A stretch of 10,479 bases of DNA. Origin: an uncultured Eubacteriales bacterium (GTDB lineage Bacteria > Bacillota_A > Clostridia > Christensenellales > Aristaeellaceae). Below are positions 1 through 6,743 of this stretch, piece after piece. Under the pieces are notes generated by a model that was not told the origin of the DNA, ran no database searches, and was given only the letters and a program-made list of their open reading frames with translations. The position numbers and the translations under genes are program-made. Each line of letters starts with the position of its first letter. Position 1 is the first letter of the stretch. The stretch covers positions 1 to 10,479 of the forward strand of contig CACXEB010000327.1 in NCBI GenBank assembly GCA_902766515.1, given 5' to 3'.

Positions 1-147
1 CTCTGCGGTAATCCGCAGCAGCGGCATGTACGGTGCGAGGATGAAATCGCGTCAGCGATTTCTACCTTGCAGATTTGCCGCCCGGGAGGACCGAAGGGAC
101 GACAGGCAAATCTGTAGGGGGGTCCCGCAGGGGGGACGTCAGTCCCC
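1..147. repeat. Cluster of intergenic hairpins, possibly a structured RNA or repeat element
   Basis: This stretch shows no credible gene. It contains consecutive inverted repeats: 3-8/13-18 (CTGCGG, TAAT loop), 43-50/55-62 (GAAATCGC, GTCA loop), 65-79/105-119 (15 bp with two G-T pairs, closing a 25-nt loop), and 132-137/142-147 (GGGGAC, GTCA loop). An alternative stem, 122-126/133-137 (GTCCC/GGGAC), is mutually exclusive with the last one. GGGAC at 96-100, in the big loop, could pair with GTCCC at 122-126 as a pseudoknot. The pairings are read directly from the sequence. Whether the region is transcribed is not known. It could be a dispersed intergenic repeat (REP/MITE-like), the structured 3' end of an upstream transcript, or a non-coding RNA. 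No known riboswitch class is recognised. Confidence 0.55.
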
Positions 148-153
148 ATTGCG

Positions 154-179
154 GTCACTGTTCACCTGTGAACAGTGAC
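154..179. other. 26-nt near-perfect palindrome upstream of the helicase promoter
   Basis: The arms GTCACTGTTCAC (154-165) and GTGAACAGTGAC (168-179) are exact reverse complements around a central CT. The right arm ends only six bases before the -35 box at 186. As RNA it would fold into an 11-bp stem with a CCTG loop, but no T-run follows, so it is a poor intrinsic terminator. As DNA it could be an operator for a dimeric regulator of the downstream operon, or the last unit of the hairpin cluster to its left. Function is inferred only. Confidence 0.5.
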
Positions 180-185
180 GGCCAC

Positions 186-214
186 TTGTCAAATTGCTCG
201 GCGCGGGATATAAT
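186..214 (+). promoter_or_regulatory. Sigma-A type promoter of the SNF2-MATE operon
   Basis: TTGTCA at 186-191 and a perfect TATAAT at 209-214 are separated by exactly 17 bases. Transcription would start near 221, leaving a leader of about 40 nt before the ATG at 260. A strong Shine-Dalgarno run (GGGAG, 247-251) lies in that leader. The match to the housekeeping consensus (5/6 and 6/6) makes this one of the two best promoters in the window. Confidence 0.8.
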
Positions 215-259
215 GAAAACAGGAACCGATCAAGCGGTCAGAAGAAGGGAGATTGCGCG

Positions 260-331
260 ATGCTGAAAACGGGCGGACTGCGTGCGGACCAGGTTTGCCT
301 GGCCGTGACCGGGAAAGGACGGATCGTCTGA
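260..331 (+). CDS. Possible 23-aa leader peptide coupled to the helicase gene
   Basis: The first ATG after the promoter is at 260, preceded by GGGAG (247-251) at an 8-nt spacing. This is the best ribosome site in the leader. It opens a 23-codon ORF (beginning MLKTGGLRAD) in a different frame from the helicase. Its TGA at 329-331 shares one base with the helicase ATG at 331 (TGATG), the classic termination-reinitiation arrangement. The peptide has no recognisable motif and no run of a single amino acid that would suggest attenuation. Alternatively the Shine-Dalgarno site serves a helicase start at TTG 253, and this ORF is incidental. Confidence 0.35.
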   Translation: MLKTGGLRADQVCLAVTGKGRIV

Positions 332-3300
332 TGGGCCTGAAAAGTGTTTTCCCGGCAGCCGTCTGGAATGCCGGACAGCAGCTGTACAAGCAGAACCGCG
401 TCCAGGCGTTCAGAGCGTCCGGCAACCTGTATATGGCAAGCGTCGCGGACGGCAGGGCGTACGGGACGGAAATGACGGTGGTCGGCGATCATATCTACCG
501 CGCGCAGTGCGAGTGCGGGCAAACGGAAGGCAATGGCTGCCGGCACCTGGCGGCGCTCGCGGCGCGGGTGATGTATTACCAGTCGCACGAAAGAAAAGTC
601 CATCCCCGGACCGTCGCTCTGTTCCCGGATCAACCCGACGGGAAGGACCATGACCGCAGCGGTTTTTTCAACGTGGCGGACAGCTGTAAAAAGGTCAGGC
701 TGGGCGAGGACGCAATGAATCTGGCCAATGCCTTTGCAGGGGACGGGCGGGTTCGCCTGAAGGACATCAACAGCGGATTCCTCAGCTATGAGGACGGTCC
801 GGTGCTCAAGGTGACCGGTCAGTATGAAGAGGGGCATGTTTCCTGCGGGGTTGCAGCCTATATCACGAATGATGCGCTGCTCACCGTCGGATGTGAGATG
901 CCTGGATGCTACGCGTTCAACAACGGCTATTACCATATGACTTCCTGCTGCCCGCACGGGGCGGCCCTGCTGCTGCTGGCCCGGGACCGGCTGGAGCGCC
1001 GTCCGGTCGGCTATGGCACGGACCGGATGGGCGGGTATCTGATGTCCCTGTTCGAGGGCAGCCGCCGGAGCGAAGGAACGCAGGAACGCCGGCCTGCCGT
1101 GCGCCTGGAGGCGCGCCTGGGCCAGACGGAGGACGGCAGCTTCTTTGTGGACTTCAAATGCGGCACGGACAAGCTGTACGTGGTCAGGAATGTCGACAGG
1201 CTGTTTGAAGCGGAACAGCAGCGGATGGAGTATGAGCAGAACGGTCTGAAGATTGACTTCTCGAAGCTGGCCTTTGCTCCGGAATGCGCAGAGCTGGCGG
1301 AATGGGCCCGCAAAAGCCTGGCGCTCCAGAACGAGGTGATCCGGCACGTCATGGCTGCCTCCGGCAGTTACGCGCGCAAGTCGGATCAGAACAGGATCCT
1401 GCTGGCGGGCGATCAGCTGGACCGATTCTTTGACTGGGGCGTGGGCCGGACGATCTCCCAGGCGGGCACGCCCGCGCGCAAGGTCATCCTTCGGGAGGAA
1501 ATGCCGGAGCTCAGCTTTACGGTGGAGCCGATGCGCGACAGGAGCGGGTTTGTCGGCGTGCGTGTGACAGGCAAGGCGCCGGCGCTTCAGTTTTCGGACA
1601 GATACGCGTACTATATGGGGGACGGCGTGTTTTCCCGTACGGGCGCGGAGGCGCTGCTGCCGCTCAGGCGCCTGCTGGAATCCGTGGATGTTGGGCGCGG
1701 GGTCTCCTTCTCCGTCGGGCGGGACGACCTGGCGGTATTCTACCGGAATGTCCTGCCGATGCTGAAAGCCTGTGCCGATGTGACGGAGAAGGATCAGGAC
1801 GCCGTCATCCCGTACATTCCGCCGAAGCCGGTGTTTGCCTTTTATCTGGATTATCTGGACCAGACGGTGCTGATGGAGGCAAAAGCGGCTTACGGGGACC
1901 AGGAGTACAACCTGTATGACGGCGATATGATCCGCCGCGACCAGCAGGAGGAAGCGCGCGCGGCGGAAGCCGTCTCGACGCTTTTCAGCCAGTACGACCC
2001 GCAGCGTCACCTGTACGCGCTGCAGGCGGACGAAGGCAAGCTCTATGACTTCCTGACCGAGGGCCTGGATAAGCTGAACGAGCTGGGGGAGGTCCACGCG
2101 ACCGACCGGTTTTCGGCCCTGCGCATCCGCCGGCGGTGGCAAGTCACGGCGGGCGTCAGCCTGGAATCCGGCATGCTGGACCTGACGCTGCTGTCCGACG
2201 AGCTGAGCCAGGAGGAACTCGCGGAACTGCTGAATGCCTATGCCGCCAAAAAGCGGTATCACCGGCTGCAGAACGGCGACTTCATCGCGCTGGAGCAGGA
2301 GGAGACCGAACAGCTGGACGCCCTGTTTGAGGCGGCGCACGTGCCCGTCCGGGAGTTTGTCTCCGGGCACATGCACCTCCCCCAGTATCGCGCGCTCTAC
2401 CTGGACCGCGTGCTGGAGGAGCATGAAGCCATCGTTTCGGAGCGTGACCGGCATTACCGGGAACTGATCAAGACCTTCAAGACGATCGCGGATTCCGACT
2501 TCGAGGTACCGGACAGCCTGGCGGGCACGCTCCGCCCTTACCAGAAAGCCGGATACCAGTGGCTGATGACGCTGTATGAGTGCGGTTTCGGCGGGATCCT
2601 GGCCGATGACATGGGCCTGGGCAAAACGCTGCAGATGATTGCCGTGTTCGAGGCGCTGCGCCTGACCCGGCCCGACGCCACGCACCTGGTGATCTGTCCG
2701 GCTTCGCTGGTCTACAACTGGATCGACGAAATCCGGCGCTTTGCCCCGCAGCTGCGCGCAGTGCCCGTTGCCGGCGGCCGGACCGCGCGGCAGTCCGTCC
2801 TCCGCCAGGCTGGCGTGGAGCGCCCGCATGTGCTGGTGACCTCCTATGACCTGTTCAAGCGCGACGTGGCGGAGTATGAGGCGCTTGATATCCATATCGC
2901 CGTGCTGGACGAGGCCCAGTTCATCAAGAACCAGTCCTCCGCGGCGGCCCGGTCGGTGAAGGCGCTCAGCTGCGCCCACCGGTTCGTTTTGACAGGCACG
3001 CCGGTCGAAAACCGGCTGAGCGAGCTGTGGAGCATTTTTGATTTCCTCATGCCGGGCTTCCTGTACGGGTACGAGACCTTCCGCCGGGAACTGGAAACGC
3101 CGATCGTCAGGTATGAGGACAGTGCCGCCCGTGAGCGGCTCCGCCGCATGGTGGCCCCGTTCATCCTCCGGCGGCTCAAGAAGGACGTGCTGCGCGACCT
3201 GCCGGACAAGCATGAGGAACAGCGCCGCGTGGAGCTGGAGGGAAAGCAGCGCAAGCTGTACGACGCACAGGTGCTGAAGCTCAAGCACCTGCTCCATGCC

Positions 3301-3921
3301 GCGTCCGACGAGGACTTCCGCCACAGCAAGCTGCAGGTGCTGGCGGAATTGACCCGGCTGAGGCAGCTGTGCTGTGATCCCGCGCTGCTGTATGAGGATT
3401 ATGGGGACGAATCGGCCAAGTGCGACGCCCTCATGCAGCTGCTGACTACGGCTGCGGACGGCGGGCACAAGGTGCTGGTCTTTTCGCAGTTTACCAGCAT
3501 GCTCAGCCTGATTGAGCAGCGCCTGGCGAAGGAAGGCCTGACCTACATGGTCCTGACCGGCGAAACGGAGAAGCGCGAGCGCCTCCGGCTGGCCAACGCC
3601 TTCAATACCGACGGTACGAACGTCTTCCTGATTTCCCTGCGCGCTGGCGGCACGGGGCTGAACCTGACCGGCGCGGACATTGTGGTGCACTATGACCCAT
3701 GGTGGAACTTCGCAGTCGAGCAGCAGGCGACTGACCGCGCGCACCGGATCGGACAGACGCGCGCGGTGACGGTCTACAAGCTGATCGCGAAGGACACGGT
3801 GGAGGAACGCATTGTGGCCCTGCAGGATTCCAAGCGGGACCTGGCCGAGGGCATCCTTTCCGGCGACAGCGTATCCCTGAAGGACCTGAGCCGGGACGAC
3901 CTGTTGGAGTTGATCGGATGA
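331..3921 (+). CDS. SNF2-family ATPase/helicase with N-terminal SWIM zinc finger
   Basis: This encodes a 1196-aa Swi2/Snf2 (HepA-like) ATP-dependent DNA translocase. A SWIM zinc finger is visible as C60-x-C62-x7-C70-x-H72. The middle region (roughly 350-700) corresponds to the bacterial SNF2_assoc domain. The ATPase core begins at LRPYQ (734-738) and has motif I DDMGLGKT (759-766), motif II DEAQ (860-863), motif III LTGTPVEN (887-894), motif V RAGGTGLNL (1104-1112) and motif VI QATDRAHRIGQ (1132-1142). All key residues are intact. Such proteins remodel nucleoprotein complexes; the substrate is unknown. ATG 331 is preferred because MGLKSVF matches the usual family N-terminus. AAAGGA (314-319) lies 11 nt upstream, and the start is coupled to the short ORF ending at 331. 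A TTG at 253 would add 26 residues. The stop overlaps the following MATE gene (ATGA), so the two are co-translated. Confidence 0.93.
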   Translation: MGLKSVFPAAVWNAGQQLYKQNRVQAFRASGNLYMASVADGRAYGTEMTVVGDHIYRAQCECGQTEGNGCRHLAALAARVMYYQSHERKVHPRTVALFPDQPDGKDHDRSGFFNVADSCKKVRLGEDAMNLANAFAGDGRVRLKDINSGFLSYEDGPVLKVTGQYEEGHVSCGVAAYITNDALLTVGCEMPGCYAFNNGYYHMTSCCPHGAALLLLARDRLERRPVGYGTDRMGGYLMSLFEGSRRSEGTQERRPAVRLEARLGQTEDGSFFVDFKCGTDKLYVVRNVDRLFEAEQQRMEYEQNGLKIDFSKLAFAPECAELAEWARKSLALQNEVIRHVMAASGSYARKSDQNRILLAGDQLDRFFDWGVGRTISQAGTPARKVILREEMPELSFTVEPMRDRSGFVGVRVTGKAPALQFSDRYAYYMGDGVFSRTGAEALLPLRRLLESVDVGRGVSFSVGRDDLAVFYRNVLPMLKACADVTEKDQDAVIPYIPPKPVFAFYLDYLDQTVLMEAKAAYGDQEYNLYDGDMIRRDQQEEARAAEAVSTLFSQYDPQRHLYALQADEGKLYDFLTEGLDKLNELGEVHATDRFSALRIRRRWQVTAGVSLESGMLDLTLLSDELSQEELAELLNAYAAKKRYHRLQNGDFIALEQEETEQLDALFEAAHVPVREFVSGHMHLPQYRALYLDRVLEEHEAIVSERDRHYRELIKTFKTIADSDFEVPDSLAGTLRPYQKAGYQWLMTLYECGFGGILADDMGLGKTLQMIAVFEALRLTRPDATHLVICPASLVYNWIDEIRRFAPQLRAVPVAGGRTARQSVLRQAGVERPHVLVTSYDLFKRDVAEYEALDIHIAVLDEAQFIKNQSSAAARSVKALSCAHRFVLTGTPVENRLSELWSIFDFLMPGFLYGYETFRRELETPIVRYEDSAARERLRRMVAPFILRRLKKDVLRDLPDKHEEQRRVELEGKQRKLYDAQVLKLKHLLHAASDEDFRHSKLQVLAELTRLRQLCCDPALLYEDYGDESAKCDALMQLLTTAADGGHKVLVFSQFTSMLSLIEQRLAKEGLTYMVLTGETEKRERLRLANAFNTDGTNVFLISLRAGGTGLNLTGADIVVHYDPWWNFAVEQQATDRAHRIGQTRAVTVYKLIAKDTVEERIVALQDSKRDLAEGILSGDSVSLKDLSRDDLLELIG

Positions 3922-5303
3922 CCATTATCACACGTTTTGTGAACCGCCTGCGCAGCCGGCCCGCGCGGTATACCATGGATATGACCAGCGGACCGATGCT
4001 GAAAAACATCCTGATATTCGCCGGCCCGCTGATGCTGACGGGCATCCTGCAACTGCTGTTCAACGCCGCCGATATCGTGGTGGTCGGCCAGTACAGCGGT
4101 TCGCGGGCGCTGGCCGCCGTGAGTTCGACGTCCTCGCTGATCAACCTCCTGGTCAATGTGTTCATGGGGCTGAGCGTCGGCGCGAGCGTGCTGGTGGCGC
4201 AGCGCTGGGGCGCGGGCGACCAGCCGGCGGTCGGCCGCGCCGTGCATACGTCCATCACGATCGCCCTGTTTGCCAGCCTCTTTGTCGGGGCGATCGGTGT
4301 GTGCTTCGCGAAGAACCTGCTGCAGATGATGGGCAGCCCGGATGATGTCATCGACATGGCAGCGCTGTACGTGCGCATCTATTTCTTCGGCATGCCCGCG
4401 AACATGCTCTACAATTTCGGCGCGGCGATCCTGCGCGCGGTGGGCGATACGAAGCGTCCGCTGTATTATCTTTTCATCGCCGGGGTGGTCAATGTGCTGC
4501 TGAACCTGCTGCTGGTGATCCGGTTTGACATGGGTGTCGCCGGCGTCGCCATCGCGACCGTCGCCAGCCAGGTGATCAGCGCGGCCCTGGTGCTCGCCTG
4601 CCTGGTGCGCACCCACAGCGCGATCCACCTCGATCCGAAAAAGCTGGCTATCCACGCGAATGAGCTCAAGGCGATCATCCGTGTGGGGCTGCCGGCGGGG
4701 CTGCAGGGGAGCCTCTTTTCGATCTCCAATGTGCTGATCCAGAGCTCCGTCAATTCCTTCGGCGCCATCGCCATGGCGGGCAACGGCGCGGCCAGCAACC
4801 TCGAAGGTTTTGTGTACACCTCGATGAACGCGGTCCATCAGGCGGACCTGACCTTTACCAGCCAGAATTTCGGCGCGCACAGGTACGACCGCGTCCATAA
4901 GGTGATGGGCCTCTGCCTGGCGACCGTGTTCGTGATCGGGCTGGGCCTGGGGCTGATTTTCCTCGCGCTGGGCGCGCCGCTCCTTTCCGTCTACAACAGC
5001 GAGCCCGAGGTGATCGCGTACGGCCTCATGCGCATGGGCATCATCATGCCGTTCTATTTCCTGTGCGGCATGATGGACACCATGGTGGGCCAGCTGCGGG
5101 GGATCGGCAGCTCCATCCTGCCCATGATCGTGAGCCTGAGCGGCGCCTGCCTGCTGCGCATCATCTGGATCTATACGGTGTTCCGGCAGCCGGAATGGCA
5201 TACCCTCACCGTGCTGTACATCTCCTACCCGGTGTCATGGGGCGTGACCTTCCTGGCGCACCTGGGCTGCTGGTTCGCCGTTTCGCGCAGGGTGCTGCGA
5301 TGA
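3918..5303 (+). CDS. MATE family efflux transporter (operon partner of the helicase)
   Basis: This is a 461-aa polytopic membrane protein of the MATE (MatE, PF01554) family. These are Na+- or H+-coupled antiporters that export cationic drugs or metabolites. The usual family length is 450-470 aa with 12 membrane helices in two homologous halves. Half 1 starts with a family-typical stretch at about residue 22 (MTSGPMLKNILIF) and contains AILRAVGDTKRP (170-181). Half 2 carries the QNFGA signature (316-320). The ATG overlaps the helicase stop by 4 nt, implying translational coupling. The first 19 residues form a basic extension, so ATG 3975 or 3981 are possible later starts, but the coupled start is preferred. 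The substrate cannot be predicted. Pairing a pump with a SNF2 helicase is unusual, and the functional link is unknown. Confidence 0.92.
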   Translation: MTIITRFVNRLRSRPARYTMDMTSGPMLKNILIFAGPLMLTGILQLLFNAADIVVVGQYSGSRALAAVSSTSSLINLLVNVFMGLSVGASVLVAQRWGAGDQPAVGRAVHTSITIALFASLFVGAIGVCFAKNLLQMMGSPDDVIDMAALYVRIYFFGMPANMLYNFGAAILRAVGDTKRPLYYLFIAGVVNVLLNLLLVIRFDMGVAGVAIATVASQVISAALVLACLVRTHSAIHLDPKKLAIHANELKAIIRVGLPAGLQGSLFSISNVLIQSSVNSFGAIAMAGNGAASNLEGFVYTSMNAVHQADLTFTSQNFGAHRYDRVHKVMGLCLATVFVIGLGLGLIFLALGAPLLSVYNSEPEVIAYGLMRMGIIMPFYFLCGMMDTMVGQLRGIGSSILPMIVSLSGACLLRIIWIYTVFRQPEWHTLTVLYISYPVSWGVTFLAHLGCWFAVSRRVLR

Positions 5304-5324
5304 ACCGTCAAAAAATGCCAAAAT

Positions 5325-5345
5325 AACGTGCTGAAACATCACGTT
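5325..5345. repeat. Inverted repeat upstream of the -35 box, possible operator or weak terminator
   Basis: AACGTG (5325-5330) and CACGTT (5340-5345) are perfect inverted arms around 9 nt, ending four bases before the -35 box of the next promoter. Flanking A-rich bases to the left and TTTA to the right would also allow a weak terminator for the MATE transcript. No other terminator is visible between the MATE stop and the next promoter. Confidence 0.4.
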
Positions 5346-5349
5346 TACA

Positions 5350-5378
5350 TTGACATTGTGCGTCAAAACTGTTACAAT
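5350..5378 (+). promoter_or_regulatory. Near-consensus promoter of the secreted 415-aa protein gene
   Basis: A perfect TTGACA (5350-5355), a 17-nt spacer and TACAAT (5373-5378, 5/6) form a very strong sigma-A type promoter. The start would be near 5385. The -35 is itself within a short inverted repeat, TTGAC (5350-5354) and GTCAA (5362-5366). The -10 lies in the left arm of a longer one (5370-5398), so regulation by a repressor is likely. Confidence 0.82.
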
Positions 5379-5398
5379 AACGTCGTAGTTTTGTAACA
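5370..5398. promoter_or_regulatory. Candidate operator overlapping the -10 and start site
   Basis: TGTTACAA (5370-5377) and TTGTAACA (5391-5398) are perfect 8-bp inverted arms around 13 nt. The left arm covers the -10 box and the right arm lies just after the expected +1. This is a typical repressor position, and the arm centres are about two helical turns (21 bp) apart. The half-sites do not match a regulator motif that I can assign with confidence. In RNA only the right arm would be present, so this is more likely a DNA site than a hairpin. Confidence 0.5.
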
Positions 5399-5425
5399 CT
5401 TTCCGAGAGGAATGGGGTATCAGCT

Positions 5426-6673
5426 ATGAAACGCGGCATGATGGCTGTTTTGACGCTTGTTTTTATTTTCATGGCGCTGATCTGCACGGTACAGGCGGAG
5501 GAAAACGGTCTGGCGGGCACGCTGAAGCAGGCGGGCATCGACGCGGAGGCGCTATACGCGGACGCGCCGATGATCGGCGATGTGACCGTCGGCGAGGGGA
5601 TCCTCAGCTTTTTCGTCGGCGATGTGAGCGGGATCTATCTGGACATGTACGATGCGTCCGGTGAGACGGCCGCGCAGTTCGGGATCGATGATTTTACCTG
5701 TGAGGACGGGGTGTGGACGGTCCGGTCCGAAGCGATCGATACGGAGCTTGATTTTGACATCGAGGTGGACAGCGCCACGGGCTTTGGCCAGTATACCAGC
5801 CAGAGCGGCCAGGCGCTCGCGTGGGTGGCGGAGGATACGATCTGCCTGTACGACGACGGCACGGTGATGGTCCAGGCCGATGAGGATATTGCGCTGGTGT
5901 ACGGCAAGGACGGCCGCCTGACCGGGTACAGCTTTACCGAGGACGACCTCAGGTATACCTACAGCGTCAGCGGCCAGCTGCAGGCCATGTCCGGCGAGGT
6001 CCAGGACCTGGGCACGGTCAGCTGGTCGGCGGAAGACGGCTGGTACATCTGGGATGTGGAAGGCGATGAGGACCAATGGGTCCGCATGACGGAAGAGCAG
6101 ATCAAAGTGGCGCTTCCGTACGCCAAATACGCCCAGCCGAAGGATGTGGACTGGGAGCGCCAGTGGTATCCGAACAATACGGCCTGTGTGATCGGCCTGA
6201 GCCTGCGGGACCAGTGGCCGGAGCTGACCGATAAATGGTATCATGTGCTGCCGGTGCGGGTGGATCAGGAGGGCAGGCAGGAGTTCCCGCTGGTGGCCTC
6301 CAACCTGTATATTGTCGGCAAGGTGACGGTCACGGTGCGCAACGACTGGGTGACGGTCACGTATAAATACCTTGGGCTGGGGGACGAAATCCAGCGCCTG
6401 GGCGACACGGTGGCCTGGTTTACCTCGATGGACCAGCTGACGCCGGAATACCTGGAAAATCCCGTGTCCAACTGCCGTTTCGGCAAGCGGATCAGCCGGA
6501 AAAAAGACCTGAACGGCCAGTCCGTCGCGCTGCTGTTCGTCTGCAACCGCGTGACCTATGCCCAGCCCTTCGATGAAAAAGGCGTGCTCCTGACCCGCTA
6601 CTGGCCCAACCATCCCCGGTATGTGAAATACCGCGAAGCGCTCAACGGGCTGCTGGCGGAAATGACTGAGTAA
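5426..6673 (+). CDS. Secreted protein of unknown family (415 aa)
   Basis: I do not recognise a family. The first 24 residues form a clear signal peptide: MKRG, a hydrophobic core at about 6-19, then TVQA before EEN. There is no proper lipobox around C20, so the mature protein is probably released or loosely wall-associated. The mature part is strongly acidic in its first half (about 25-235), with many short Asp/Glu- and aromatic-containing segments suggesting beta-strands (for example YGKDGRLTGYSF, which resembles single repeats of beta-rich surface proteins). The second half (about 235-415) is more basic and mixed, with two cysteines (C362 and C388 by approximate count) that could pair. No catalytic motif or membrane anchor was seen. 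It has its own strong promoter and a terminator, so it is probably monocistronic. GGGG (5414-5417) about 8 nt before the ATG, or GAGAGG (5405-5410), serves as the ribosome site. Confidence 0.85.
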   Translation: MKRGMMAVLTLVFIFMALICTVQAEENGLAGTLKQAGIDAEALYADAPMIGDVTVGEGILSFFVGDVSGIYLDMYDASGETAAQFGIDDFTCEDGVWTVRSEAIDTELDFDIEVDSATGFGQYTSQSGQALAWVAEDTICLYDDGTVMVQADEDIALVYGKDGRLTGYSFTEDDLRYTYSVSGQLQAMSGEVQDLGTVSWSAEDGWYIWDVEGDEDQWVRMTEEQIKVALPYAKYAQPKDVDWERQWYPNNTACVIGLSLRDQWPELTDKWYHVLPVRVDQEGRQEFPLVASNLYIVGKVTVTVRNDWVTVTYKYLGLGDEIQRLGDTVAWFTSMDQLTPEYLENPVSNCRFGKRISRKKDLNGQSVALLFVCNRVTYAQPFDEKGVLLTRYWPNHPRYVKYREALNGLLAEMTE

Positions 6674-6682
6674 TACGTACCC

Positions 6683-6728
6683 ATATATGAAACAGCGTGA
6701 GGCATTCGTCTCACGCTGTTTCATGTAT
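6683..6728. terminator. Bidirectional hairpin terminator between convergent genes
   Basis: The arms 6687-6701 (ATGAAACAGCGTGAG) and 6710-6724 are perfectly complementary. The stem extends inward by two pairs (G-T, C-G) to an ATTC loop and outward by four (one G-T) to 6683/6728, giving about 21 pairs. It lies 10 nt after the stop at 6673 and 15 nt after the stop of the minus-strand MATE gene at 6744, so it can serve both. The downstream T-tract is short on both strands (T-rich bases are partly within the stem), which is the only weak point. Confidence 0.8.
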
Positions 6729-6743
6729 ATGCCGCTTCTCCCG

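Noticed and set aside
65..119. Known riboswitch such as c-di-GMP, THF or ZTP
   Set aside because: The long stem and GGGAGGACCGAAGGGAC loop do not show the conserved cores of these classes as I know them; a covariance-model scan (Rfam) would settle it.
75..266. 63-aa ORF in the left intergenic region
   Set aside because: It runs through the hairpin cluster and the promoter, lacks a ribosome site, and its sequence simply reflects the inverted repeats.
238..3744. 1168-aa open frame on the minus strand opposite the SNF2 helicase
   Set aside because: It mirrors the helicase codons in a GC-rich gene, its sequence is low-complexity and rich in Arg/Gln/His/Val, it has no domain motifs, and the plus-strand protein has every SNF2 motif intact.
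3774..5201. 475-aa minus-strand frame opposite the first MATE gene
   Set aside because: His/Asp/Arg/Gln-rich composition is typical of an antisense shadow of a hydrophobic membrane protein; no ribosome site or motifs.
5300..5326. 8-codon ORF overlapping the MATE stop by ATGA
   Set aside because: Too short to support, no motif, and followed directly by the promoter region; likely chance.
5552..6724. 390-aa minus-strand frame opposite the secreted 415-aa protein
   Set aside because: It begins inside the terminator hairpin and has shadow-type composition. The plus strand has promoter, ribosome site and signal peptide.
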